Origin: Bacillus sp. CHD6a
Lineage (GTDB): Bacteria; Bacillota; Bacilli; Bacillales; Bacillaceae_I
NCBI RefSeq assembly: GCF_001293645.1
Contig: NZ_LBMD01000006.1
Span: forward strand, 62,001 to 126,000
Length of the DNA stretch: 64,000 nucleotides
Reading direction: 5' to 3'
Shown piece by piece: positions 8,079 through 17,156 of the stretch. The position numbers and the translations under genes were made by a program. The notes under the pieces were generated by a model. That model was not told where the DNA came from and did no database searches. It saw only the letters and a program-made list of their open reading frames with translations. Within the stretch, counting starts at the first letter, position 1, and the number at the start of each line of letters is the position of its first letter.

Positions 8079-9302
8079 ATGGGAAAACACAAGTTATTTT
8101 TATACACAAAGGCATTATCTGACTTCGGCTCATTTATGGATTTGATTGTATTAAATGTAGTCGTATATGCAGCAACTGGGAGTCCTGTGTGGTTGGCTGC
8201 AACGATGGCGGCTAGAACAATTGGGGGTGTTCTGGCCAGCTTAGTTAGTGGAGTAGCGGCAGATAAATGGAATAGAAAGACCATCATGCTTGCGACGGAC
8301 ATTTCGAGAGCGGGGCTGATCCTTTTATTAATTCCCTTCCCAGATCCTGTAATGATACTGGTGGTATCGGCTTTAATCGGCTTTATCAATAGCTTCTTTA
8401 TGGTCAGTTTCAGTGCGGAGGTTCCGCAAATATTCGGTCAAGATAATATTCTAGAAACGAACTCGCTTATTGCCAGATTGACATCCATCAGCCTTGTTAC
8501 TGGATTTATTGGTGCAGGGGTTATTACAGAAGTTTTAGGATATAAGTATACATTGATGATTGATGCTGGTACATATTTGTTATCTGGTTTTGTGCTTTGG
8601 AGAATGAAATGGGATGCTACTGCAACTAAGGAAAATAAGGAGATTGTTAGTGGATTTAGAAATAATCTTTTGTCTGTTTTGAGGAATACAAGGGAAGTGT
8701 ATCGTTACCTGAAGTTAGCACCAATGCTTTTAATGATAAATGTGGTATTTCTGGTGGGTGCTTTTGCAGGCAGCTCCCATAATCTTGGGATTCCTTTATT
8801 GGCCGAACAGATTGATGGAGATCGTCAAAGCTTCTATTACGGCATGATTTGGGGTGTTTGGGGAATAGGTTCTGTTCTTGCAACGTATACCATACCAAAA
8901 CTAAAAATTATCAGAAGTGAAAAAATCTATACAGTATTTTTCTTATCGGCTATGTTCATGTCACTCGGTTTTATTATTTTCTTATCGAATACAACGGTGA
9001 GCATTATATTAATTTTTGCGTTTTTAACAGGAATTTTTGATGCTTGTTTTACTACTTTACATGCAAGCATACTTCAGAAGTCAGATAATTACATAAGGGG
9101 AAGAGTTTTTGCCGTAGGGATGCTATTGAAATCGCTAGGCTTTGCACTTGGGTTTGTCGTTGCACCAATTCTGTTAAAAGGTCTTACAATGCCGCAGATG
9201 GCACTCATTTTGCACGGAACTCTCATTACGACGTCACTAGTTATTCTTTTTGTTGCTGGTAACTGGAGTAACAAGAAAAGACAAAACGCCGCTATGACAT
9301 AA
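8079..9302 (+). CDS. MFS transporter, drug-efflux type
   Basis: This 407-aa, 12-helix major facilitator protein resembles macrolide/EntS-type exporters. The N-terminal half shows the inter-helix 2-3 basic motif GVAADKWNRKTIM (about residues 57-71) and the helix-1 acidic signature ALSDFGSFMDLIVLN. The central cytoplasmic loop (about 180-200) is Lys/Arg rich. AGGGGAAA precedes the ATG. No regulator or resistance gene is linked, so the substrate cannot be assigned. It is a single-gene unit bounded by terminators and is not part of the conserved acsA-tyrS synteny, so it may be accessory. Confidence 0.85.
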   Translation: MGKHKLFLYTKALSDFGSFMDLIVLNVVVYAATGSPVWLAATMAARTIGGVLASLVSGVAADKWNRKTIMLATDISRAGLILLLIPFPDPVMILVVSALIGFINSFFMVSFSAEVPQIFGQDNILETNSLIARLTSISLVTGFIGAGVITEVLGYKYTLMIDAGTYLLSGFVLWRMKWDATATKENKEIVSGFRNNLLSVLRNTREVYRYLKLAPMLLMINVVFLVGAFAGSSHNLGIPLLAEQIDGDRQSFYYGMIWGVWGIGSVLATYTIPKLKIIRSEKIYTVFFLSAMFMSLGFIIFLSNTTVSIILIFAFLTGIFDACFTTLHASILQKSDNYIRGRVFAVGMLLKSLGFALGFVVAPILLKGLTMPQMALILHGTLITTSLVILFVAGNWSNKKRQNAAMT

Positions 9303-9305
9303 TGA

Positions 9306-9339
9306 AAAAGGCACTTACCCATGTGGGTGAGTGCCTTTT
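9306..9339. terminator. Bidirectional terminator, MFS / PBP
   Basis: AAAAGGCACT-TACCC pairs with GGGTGAGTGCCTTTT and serves the convergent genes on both sides. Confidence 0.85.
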
Positions 9340-9356
9340 AGGTTAATTGCAGAGAA

Positions 9357-12308
9357 TTATTCTTCTCCTTCGTCTCCACTATCATCTGGTGGTGGATCAG
9401 TAGAGTTATCGTCGCCGTCACCGCCGTCTTCATTTCCTCCACCATCGTTTCCACCGCCACTTCCATTACCGCCACCACCATTGGAAGGTGGTTTAGGATC
9501 CGGCTTTGGCTTAGGTTTTGGTTCTTCTTTTTTATCCGGGTCTCCAAGCTTTGCCGAGCTGGATGGAGCAGATTCTTTACCACTGGCATTAACTGCAGTG
9601 ACATAGAAAAATCCGGATTTTTGAGAGACCTTGGTGCTCATGTTGTTGTCAGCTTGCACGGAAGCAATTCTACGTGCAGAGCTTGCGCTGTTTTCTTTAT
9701 AGTAAACATAATACCCAATAACGTCTTTTTGTGAGCTTGCTGCCCAAGTTAAAGTGGAACCGGATACGTTTACACCTCCAACTTGTTTCGGTGCCGAACC
9801 GTTAGCTGGTAGAGGGTCCTCAGAAAGTACTGTCAATCCATCAAAGAGAGTTTTATCTTTCATGTATTTAGCGAGTTCTTCCAAGCTATCCAGTTGAAGT
9901 TTCTTCAAGAAATCCGGTTTGATCATCGGACCTTCTTTAACAAATTCCGATGGCGTTGAACTTAATGGTGCATAAGCAACGTCCCCAATTTGAACATATT
10001 TACCTGTTGTTAAACTATCATCCGTTTTTGTAGGAGCATATTTTGCATTGAAAATATCTTCTCCAACAAGGCCTGCTTTTTGGCAAAGGGTGGATGGCAG
10101 CAACCCTGACAATTTACAATAGCTGCGGCGAACTATTCCGCCTGGCATTTGGAACTGTCCGGAAGGGCCGATTAGTTCAGGATTGATGTCGTAGGCACCG
10201 TTTAAAAGTTGTGCCCATAGTATTTGGCTTCTCTGGGTAGGGGTTCTACCACTGTTTGATCTTAATACATGTCGCTCGTCATACCCCATCCAAAGACCAA
10301 AGGTGATATTTGGATTTGAACCCATCATCCATATATCATGTGTATCCTGCGTGGTACCTGTCTTTCCGGCCCAATCAGAACGGAATTGAATATGGTCTCT
10401 TGCTACGTTTGCGGTACCTCTTCTAAAAGTATCACGCATAGTATCTATCATTAAATATGCAGTCTGAGGAGAATAAATTTCTACAGGCTCGACTTTATGC
10501 TCATAGATGACTTCCCCATCTTTGGTTTTGATACTTTCAATTAAGTATGGTTCAACGTAATTTCCGCCGTTTGCAAATGTTCCGTAGCCTGCTGTATTTT
10601 CTTCTACGCTAACCCCGACAGATGGTGATCCAAGAACTGCAGAAATATTTTCAGAGTCCGCTTGGGTTAGTTTTTTGAAGTTTTGTTTGTACAAGTATTC
10701 CATCGGTCTTTGTGGAAGTATTTCCATATATCCTCGTATTGCAGCCAAGTTATGGGATAATGCCACAGATTGACGCACAGTTTGAAGACCGTTGAATTGG
10801 TTATTCCAGTTGTTCGGAGACCATGCTTCTTGACCAGGGATTTTTACAGTCAACGGTGTATCTGCAAGTATACTACCAGGTTGCAATGTTCCCATTTCAT
10901 ACGCAGGTGCATATCCAAGTAAAGGTTTCATGGTTGAACCGTTATGACGCCAAGTATTGGTAGCGAAGTTTAAGTCCTTCAGTTTGAAGTCTCTTCCTCC
11001 AACAAAACTAATGATTGCGCCAGTTTTGTTGTTCATTAATAAAGCTCCAACTTGTTCTGCGTTTTTGGCAAGCAATTCTCCAGTATCAGGATGTGTTTCC
11101 TCTTCATAAGAATAAACTTTCGTTTCATTAAAATAAGGAAACTCCTGTGTTATCTGTCTCATTTTTGAATAGATATCCTTATCTATCGTTGTCTTAATAA
11201 CATAGCCTTTTTGTCTAAGCGTTGTATCGGCTAACTGTAAATATTCTCTAAGCAATTCTTCGTTGTTATCCAATTCTTCTTGTTCATAGCCATCGTTTAT
11301 TGCTAACTGCTCTGCAATGATTTCTTGCGCACGTTCTTCAATTTCAAATGCAACATATGGGTATTCTTCAATAGCACTGCTAGTAGGATTTGCTAAATCT
11401 TTTGTAATGTCATAAGCAAGTGCTTCTTCATACTGATTATCATCAATATGTCCCATTTGATGCATACGGTGAAGTACATATCGCATTCTATCAAGACCTG
11501 GTTCCAGTCCTTCTGGAGTTTTTACTTCCGCTGAACGTGTGAAAGGAGTGTAGGCAAATGGACTTTGTGGAAGTCCTGCAATAAAGGCAGCTTGTGGAAT
11601 GGACAATTCACTAATGTCTACACCAAAAATCCCCTCTGCTGCTGTCTGAGCTCCGGCAATGTTTCTACCGTTTGAATCTCTACCAAAAGGGGAAACATTT
11701 AGGTAGGCTTCAAGTATCTCTTCTTTCGAGAAATAATTCTCCAGGCGAAGGGCGAGGAGTATCTCTTTCGCTTTTCGATCAAAAGAGACATCATTTGTTA
11801 AAATTTGATTCTTAATCAACTGTTGTGTTAACGTACTACCACCAGTTTGGTTAGCAGAATTTGTTACTTCCTGAACAAGGGCACGGACGATGGCTTTTGG
11901 TACGACCCCTTCATGTTCATAGAAATATTCATCTTCGGTTGAGACAAGTGCGTTAACTAAATGCTCTGATACGTTATCAAGGGACACTTCTTCTCGAAGT
12001 AGATCTGCACGATATTTTCCTAAATAAACGTCATTGGCAAAATACATTTCTGTAGATTCTTCGTAGTTGTAAATGTTTTTTCTCAAATCTTCATAAGAAC
12101 GGATGGGCTCTTCTTTGACGAGTGCTGCAAAATAACCCGCACCTGCACCGCCAGCGAATGACACCCCAATTACTCCGATAACGAGAAAAACAAGAATGAG
12201 ATTCCACACTACTAAATATGTAATGTTGGCGCCTTTTTTCGTCTTATTATTTATAAAAAATTGAAAAAAGGTCTGTGATTTTTCTTTGAACTTGTCGTAG
12301 TTTGACAT
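9357..12308 (-). CDS. Class A penicillin-binding protein (PBP1A family)
   Basis: This bifunctional peptidoglycan synthase has a single TM anchor (about residues 29-62). The GT51 glycosyltransferase shows catalytic Glu125 in STEDEYFYEHEGV, GGSTLTQQ at 156-163 and RKAKEILLALRLE. The transpeptidase has STMK (Ser458/Lys461), SHN (518-520) and KTG (649-651). A fibronectin-III-like domain covers about 838-920. A Lys-Pro linker and a Gly/Asn/Asp-rich acidic tail (about 943-983) end the 983-aa protein. The start ATG is followed by a basic cytoplasmic segment. It sits beside tyrS, as in other bacilli. Which B. subtilis PBP it replaces cannot be settled here. Confidence 0.93.
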   Translation of the reverse strand: MSNYDKFKEKSQTFFQFFINNKTKKGANITYLVVWNLILVFLVIGVIGVSFAGGAGAGYFAALVKEEPIRSYEDLRKNIYNYEESTEMYFANDVYLGKYRADLLREEVSLDNVSEHLVNALVSTEDEYFYEHEGVVPKAIVRALVQEVTNSANQTGGSTLTQQLIKNQILTNDVSFDRKAKEILLALRLENYFSKEEILEAYLNVSPFGRDSNGRNIAGAQTAAEGIFGVDISELSIPQAAFIAGLPQSPFAYTPFTRSAEVKTPEGLEPGLDRMRYVLHRMHQMGHIDDNQYEEALAYDITKDLANPTSSAIEEYPYVAFEIEERAQEIIAEQLAINDGYEQEELDNNEELLREYLQLADTTLRQKGYVIKTTIDKDIYSKMRQITQEFPYFNETKVYSYEEETHPDTGELLAKNAEQVGALLMNNKTGAIISFVGGRDFKLKDLNFATNTWRHNGSTMKPLLGYAPAYEMGTLQPGSILADTPLTVKIPGQEAWSPNNWNNQFNGLQTVRQSVALSHNLAAIRGYMEILPQRPMEYLYKQNFKKLTQADSENISAVLGSPSVGVSVEENTAGYGTFANGGNYVEPYLIESIKTKDGEVIYEHKVEPVEIYSPQTAYLMIDTMRDTFRRGTANVARDHIQFRSDWAGKTGTTQDTHDIWMMGSNPNITFGLWMGYDERHVLRSNSGRTPTQRSQILWAQLLNGAYDINPELIGPSGQFQMPGGIVRRSYCKLSGLLPSTLCQKAGLVGEDIFNAKYAPTKTDDSLTTGKYVQIGDVAYAPLSSTPSEFVKEGPMIKPDFLKKLQLDSLEELAKYMKDKTLFDGLTVLSEDPLPANGSAPKQVGGVNVSGSTLTWAASSQKDVIGYYVYYKENSASSARRIASVQADNNMSTKVSQKSGFFYVTAVNASGKESAPSSSAKLGDPDKKEEPKPKPKPDPKPPSNGGGGNGSGGGNDGGGNEDGGDGDDNSTDPPPDDSGDEGEE

Positions 12309-12407
12309 ATTTTATCTACCCCCCGGCAAATCATACTAATTATAGCATATTGCGGTTTTATAGCGACAAATTTTTTGTTTTCTTCCAAAAATTTCTTGAT
12401 GTTTCTG

Positions 12408-12437
12408 TTGACATGATACTATTTTTTATGGTAAAAA
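12408..12437 (+). promoter_or_regulatory. Probable promoter of the tyrS leader
   Basis: TTGACA (12408-12413), an 18-bp spacer and TAAAAA (12432-12437), upstream of the T-box. Confidence 0.5.
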
Positions 12438-12469
12438 GACTTTATATAAATTTTTGATTAGTTATAGAA

Positions 12470-12721
12470 TGTGCTAAGACAGGAATAAGTAGTACAAATA
12501 GGCATGCTTAAAGAGAGCTGATGGTTGGTGAAAATCAGTACACCTGTTTGGATGAATTACCTCCTCGAGCATCTTTTGGGAACGGCCGCATTTTAGCTTA
12601 GTAGCAGGAGACGGTGAGAACCGTTACATTTTTGAGTGGGAAAGCGGCTTTGTCTGCTTTTCAATTAGGGTGGTACCGCGTATAAACTCGTCCCTTCTTT
12701 TACAGGAGGGATGGGTTTTTT
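12470..12721 (+). ncRNA. Tyr T-box riboswitch
   Basis: The hallmark AGGGTGGTACCGCG lies at 12667-12680. It is followed by a terminator (CGTCCCTTC..GGAGGGATG plus T-run, about 12689-12721). Stem I upstream contains TAC at 12539-12541 (in AATCAGTACACC), the expected Tyr specifier codon. Uncharged tRNA-Tyr would stabilise the antiterminator and permit tyrS transcription. The 5' boundary is approximate. Confidence 0.92.
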
Positions 12722-12764
12722 TGTGTTTAGGCACTTCTTAACACCGCTGAATTATATTAACTAA

Positions 12765-14048
<1,284 letters not shown>

Positions 14049-14055
14049 TCTTTTA

Positions 14056-14086
14056 CGACGGCTGTCCTTTGGGCAGTCTTTTTTTG
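14056..14086 (+). terminator. tyrS terminator
   Basis: GACGGCTGTCC pairs with GGGCAGTC and is followed by seven Ts. Confidence 0.8.
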
Positions 14087-14116
14087 ACTGGTAGGAAATT
14101 AGATCAAACTTTCTTG

Positions 14117-14220
14117 ATGAAGACCTCAGTGAAGGTGGAATGGAGTGAGAGATGTCTTCAAGACCGGTATGAAGACGCCCGTGACGTGAAAATAGAGTGA
14201 GAGATGTCTTCATAGACGGT
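14117..14220 (+). repeat. Two tandem 52-bp units with internal inverted repeats
   Basis: ATGAAGAC occurs at 14117 and 14169, and GAGTGAGAGATGTCTTCA occurs at 14143 and 14195. Both repeat at exactly 52 bp. Within a unit, TGAAGAC and GTCTTCA are mutually inverted and could form a hairpin. The array lies between the tyrS terminator and the GNAT gene. Confidence 0.75.
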
Positions 14221-14323
14221 ATCAGTAATCGTTACCGTGAAAAAGTAGCTATTTTTTCCACCCTCTACCTTAATAGGTGGTAGACTTAATTGTATGTGGA
14301 TGAACTATTAGGAGTGATGTGTA

Positions 14324-15001
14324 GTGTACCGAAAAGAGGTTTATGTTTTTGATCAAGACAAGCCGGTTAAAGCTGTTATCCGAAATTATCGGGAAAAGGA
14401 CTTTTCGCAATTGATTCGCGTTCAACAGGAATGCTTTCCACCTCCTTTTCCGTCAGAGCTATGGTGGAATGAGGCACAGCTAAAGAATCATGTTGATTTG
14501 TTTCCAAAAGGGGCACTGTGTGTAGAAATTGCCGGGAAAATTGCTGGCTCGATGACGGGATTACTTGTGAATTACACTCCCGATGATCCTGACCATAGCT
14601 GGGAACACATAACGGATAATGGCTATATACGTAACCACCAGCCTAAAGGGAACACTTTGTATGTGGTAGATATTAGCGTCAGTCCAACTTACAGGAAGCT
14701 TGGACTTGGAAAGTGGCTCATGCAATCCATGTACGAAGTGGTCATTCAGCTTGGGATAGAACGTTTACTGGGTGGAGCAAGGATGCCACACTATCATAAG
14801 TATAAAGATGAAATGTCAGCGGAAAGATACCTTGAAAGAGTAGTGAGAGGCGACATCAAAGACCCCGTCATTTCTTTCCTCTTACACTGTGGACGTACGC
14901 CTGTAAAAGTGGTCAAAAATTATCTCGAAGACGATGAATCACGAAATCATGCCACATTGATGGAGTGGAAAAATCCATTTAAACTTTTAGAATTGACCTG
15001 A
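14324..15001 (+). CDS. GNAT-family N-acetyltransferase
   Basis: This 225-aa protein has a GNAT acetyl-CoA site at VDISVSPTYRKLGLGKWLMQ (about residues 111-130, R-K-L-G-L-G-K). The N-terminal half (QQECFPPPFPSELWW) resembles the acetyltransferase portion of YhcX-like proteins, but no nitrilase domain follows. A GTG start is used, with AGGAGTGATG at 14311-14320. The substrate is unknown. The gene stands alone between the 52-bp repeat and a hairpin terminator. Confidence 0.8.
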   Translation: MYRKEVYVFDQDKPVKAVIRNYREKDFSQLIRVQQECFPPPFPSELWWNEAQLKNHVDLFPKGALCVEIAGKIAGSMTGLLVNYTPDDPDHSWEHITDNGYIRNHQPKGNTLYVVDISVSPTYRKLGLGKWLMQSMYEVVIQLGIERLLGGARMPHYHKYKDEMSAERYLERVVRGDIKDPVISFLLHCGRTPVKVVKNYLEDDESRNHATLMEWKNPFKLLELT

Positions 15002-15183
15002 ACGGCCGGAGTTATAGACCTAGGCAAAATGTAGTATGGATCTTTTTAATAGAGCTACAATATCTTATTTTTGTAAATATGAATAAACATAGTAATTGGA
15101 TAAATACAAAAGTTGGTGTTGGAAAAAGATGCTTGTAAGACCTTATTGCAGTAATGCAAGTAAAATAAAATAGAAGAGTTTAG

Positions 15184-15230
15184 AGCTTGTAGTTGATTGT
15201 CATTATGTTGACAATAACTACAAGCTTTTT
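15184..15230 (+). terminator. Strong hairpin with T-run
   Basis: AGCTTGTAGTT (15184-15194) pairs with AACTACAAGCT (15216-15226), with an inner TTGTCA/TGACAA stem, then TTTT. It lies 180 bp after the GNAT gene. The 15002-15183 stretch holds no other recognisable feature. Confidence 0.7.
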
Positions 15231-15328
15231 ATGTTTTGGCTCTGTTAAAGGATACTGTTGATTTTTGCATGAACGCAACTTTTTTGGCATATATATAAAT
15301 ACTTATTTTTTTATCAAGGAGTGGAATA

Positions 15329-15463
15329 TTGGAACAAGCCAGAGTAAGAAATGTAAAAAAGGTTCGTTATATTGTTAAAAGAAGGGTTTTAAGATTTGGT
15401 ATCACAGTAAGTCCCATAGTCATTGCCTTAATTATTCTCTGTTGGGTTAGATTTTTTGGATAG
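15329..15463 (+). CDS. Small cationic single-TM peptide (44 aa)
   Basis: A TTG start lies 7 bp after AAGGAG (15316-15321). The peptide begins MEQARVRNVKKVRYIVKRRV, a strongly basic N-terminal half. It continues with a hydrophobic helix (about residues 24-41, ITVSPIVIALIILCWV) and ends RFFG. A terminator follows 15 bp after the stop. A plausible -35/-10 (TTGCAT 15265-15270, TATATA about 15290) precedes it. I do not recognise a family. Coding status rests on ribosome site, promoter and terminator; the non-ATG start lowers certainty. Confidence 0.5.
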   Translation: MEQARVRNVKKVRYIVKRRVLRFGITVSPIVIALIILCWVRFFG

Positions 15464-15477
15464 TAAATTAAATGAAC

Positions 15478-15512
15478 AAAACCCCCCTTAAAAGTTGATT
15501 AAGGGGGGTTTT
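15478..15512. terminator. Bidirectional terminator, rpsD / small ORF
   Basis: AAAACCCCCCTTA pairs perfectly with TAAGGGGGGTTTT around a 9-nt loop. Confidence 0.9.
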
Positions 15513-15531
15513 GCTTAGTAATCTAAAAAGA

Positions 15532-16134
15532 TTAACGAGAGTAGAACTCAACGATTAGTGCTTCATTGATTTCAGCAGCTAATTCAGAGCGCTCAGGTAA
15601 ACGAGTGAACGTACCTTCTAAAGCGTCAGCAGTGAAAGTTAGGTATTCTGGTACGAAGTTATTTACTTCTACAGATTCCTTAACAGAGCTTAGGTTGCGA
15701 GACTTTTCGCGAACTGCAATTACTTGACCAGGTTTCACGCGGAAAGATGGGATGTCTACGCGAGATCCATCAACCGTGATGTGACCGTGGTTAACTAATT
15801 GACGAGCTCCACGACGAGTGCGAGCAAGACCTAAACGGTAAACCACGTTGTCTAAACGAGATTCTAAAAGAATCATGAAGTTTTCACCGTGCTTACCTTG
15901 CATTTTACCAGCAGCATCAAAAATGCTACGGAATTGACGCTCATTTACGCCGTACATGTGACGTAATTTTTGTTTTTCTTGTAATTGTAAGCCGTACTCA
16001 GAAAGCTTTTTACGTTGGTTAGGACCGTGTTGTCCTGGTGCGTAAGGACGCTTTTCTAATTCTTTACCTGTACCGCTTAATGAAATGCCTAGACGGCGAG
16101 AGAGTTTCCAACTTGGACCTGTATAACGAGCCAT
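15532..16134 (-). CDS. rpsD: 30S ribosomal protein S4
   Basis: This primary 16S rRNA-binding protein nucleates 30S assembly. The start [16 protein letters not shown] at 16134 follows GAAGGAGGAG and gives the standard 200 aa; an in-frame extension to 16191 lies in the leader. The S4 RNA-binding domain (about residues 91-150) contains [26 protein letters not shown]. Like B. subtilis rpsD it is monocistronic, outside the ribosomal superoperon, and preceded by an autoregulatory leader. Confidence 0.98.
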   Translation of the reverse strand: MARYTGPSWKLSRRLGISLSGTGKELEKRPYAPGQHGPNQRKKLSEYGLQLQEKQKLRHMYGVNERQFRSIFDAAGKMQGKHGENFMILLESRLDNVVYRLGLARTRRGARQLVNHGHITVDGSRVDIPSFRVKPGQVIAVREKSRNLSSVKESVEVNNFVPEYLTFTADALEGTFTRLPERSELAAEINEALIVEFYSR

Positions 16135-16300
16135 GAATGACTCCTCCTTCGTGTTATTATTTGTTGTAAAATAATAACAGATGTGACTCATCTACTTGAC
16201 CATTTTGTTTTCATGTATCCTCGCTCTGCAGCAAAGAGTTACACGATACACCTCCGAAATAAGTTACGGGGAACAAAATGAATCAACATAGCATACCACA
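16135..16300 (-). ncRNA. S4-binding rpsD leader
   Basis: On the transcript strand CATTTTGTT and AACAAAATG (plus-strand positions 16272-16280 and 16201-16209) form a long-range stem. It encloses a GTATC/GATAC hairpin (16215-16249) with an inner CTCT-GCTGCA-AGAG stem. This is consistent with the known S4-autoregulated rpsD leader of bacilli. Exact family limits were not tested. Confidence 0.7.
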
Positions 16301-16327
16301 TAGGCTGCAATATTTTACACAAAGGCT

Positions 16328-16357
16328 ATTATATCGGAAAAATGGATAAGAAGTCAA
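16328..16357 (-). promoter_or_regulatory. rpsD promoter
   Basis: On the minus strand: TTGACT (16357-16352), an 18-bp spacer and a perfect TATAAT (16333-16328), just upstream of the leader. Confidence 0.8.
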
Positions 16358-16468
16358 GGATAGTTTAGAAAAGGTTGGGGACATAAAAAAATGCGGACTA
16401 TTAAATAGGATAAAGTAGCAGATGTTTATGATATAATTTTTTCAGAATTATATCAAGGTGGAATGAAG

Positions 16469-17086
16469 ATGTATAAAGAAACAGGTAAGGAAAAATTGAT
16501 CCGATTCAGCATTATTTCAGCAATTGCTGCGGTAACACTCTATTTATTTGTAAGTAAATATACCTCAACTAACGAAACGGCCGTTGTCCAACCAGCCCCA
16601 AAACAAGTGAAACAACTAGTTGTCGTTCTTCAAGAAATGAATCTACAACATGATTCTCCAGTGCTAGCCATGGTGAAAGAACATGAAAATCAACCAATGC
16701 TGATTATTTATACAGTGGACATTGGAAATAACTATCGCTTTGAAACTCAGTACGCCGTGAATTTAGAAGAGGCGCCGTCTGATATAAAACGGGATGAAGT
16801 CTCTGATGGGGTTTGGTTGAAAACAGACAACACCTGGAACTATTACAATTCACAACTGCAGCAAGTTAATAGGCAAGAACAACATATTAAAAAGGAAGAG
16901 TCGACATTTTCAATTGATATCAATGAAGTGGATTCTAAAAGGTATGAACTAAAGATTCATAACGAAGATGGAACAGTACTAAAAAAGGAACTAGATAACG
17001 AACCGATTTCAGTTGTTTCACTATCTGAACAGAAGGATCTTTGGTTTGTTTTATTTGAAAAAGACACGATTTTATTAGTTCCGTAA
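16469..17086 (+). CDS. Membrane-anchored hypothetical protein
   Basis: This 205-aa protein has an N-terminal signal-anchor (about residues 10-32, LIRFSIISAIAAVTLYLFV) and a hydrophilic extracellular domain. I choose the second ATG (16469) because AAGGTGG lies 7 bp before it and only 1 bp before the first ATG (16463). A possible -10 TATAAT is at 16432-16437. No family is recognised. It lies between rpsD and dgcP; a link to the diguanylate cyclase downstream is only a proximity guess. Confidence 0.7.
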   Translation: MYKETGKEKLIRFSIISAIAAVTLYLFVSKYTSTNETAVVQPAPKQVKQLVVVLQEMNLQHDSPVLAMVKEHENQPMLIIYTVDIGNNYRFETQYAVNLEEAPSDIKRDEVSDGVWLKTDNTWNYYNSQLQQVNRQEQHIKKEESTFSIDINEVDSKRYELKIHNEDGTVLKKELDNEPISVVSLSEQKDLWFVLFEKDTILLVP

Positions 17087-17156
17087 AATAATACTAGGAA
17101 ATTGTTACCTGTTACCGTTATAATATAGGTAATAAGTAATATAAAAGGTGAAAAAA

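Noticed and set aside
9331-9606. Ser/Pro-rich and other frames opposite the PBP C-terminus
   Set aside because: They are shadows of the Gly/Asp-rich low-complexity tail of the PBP.
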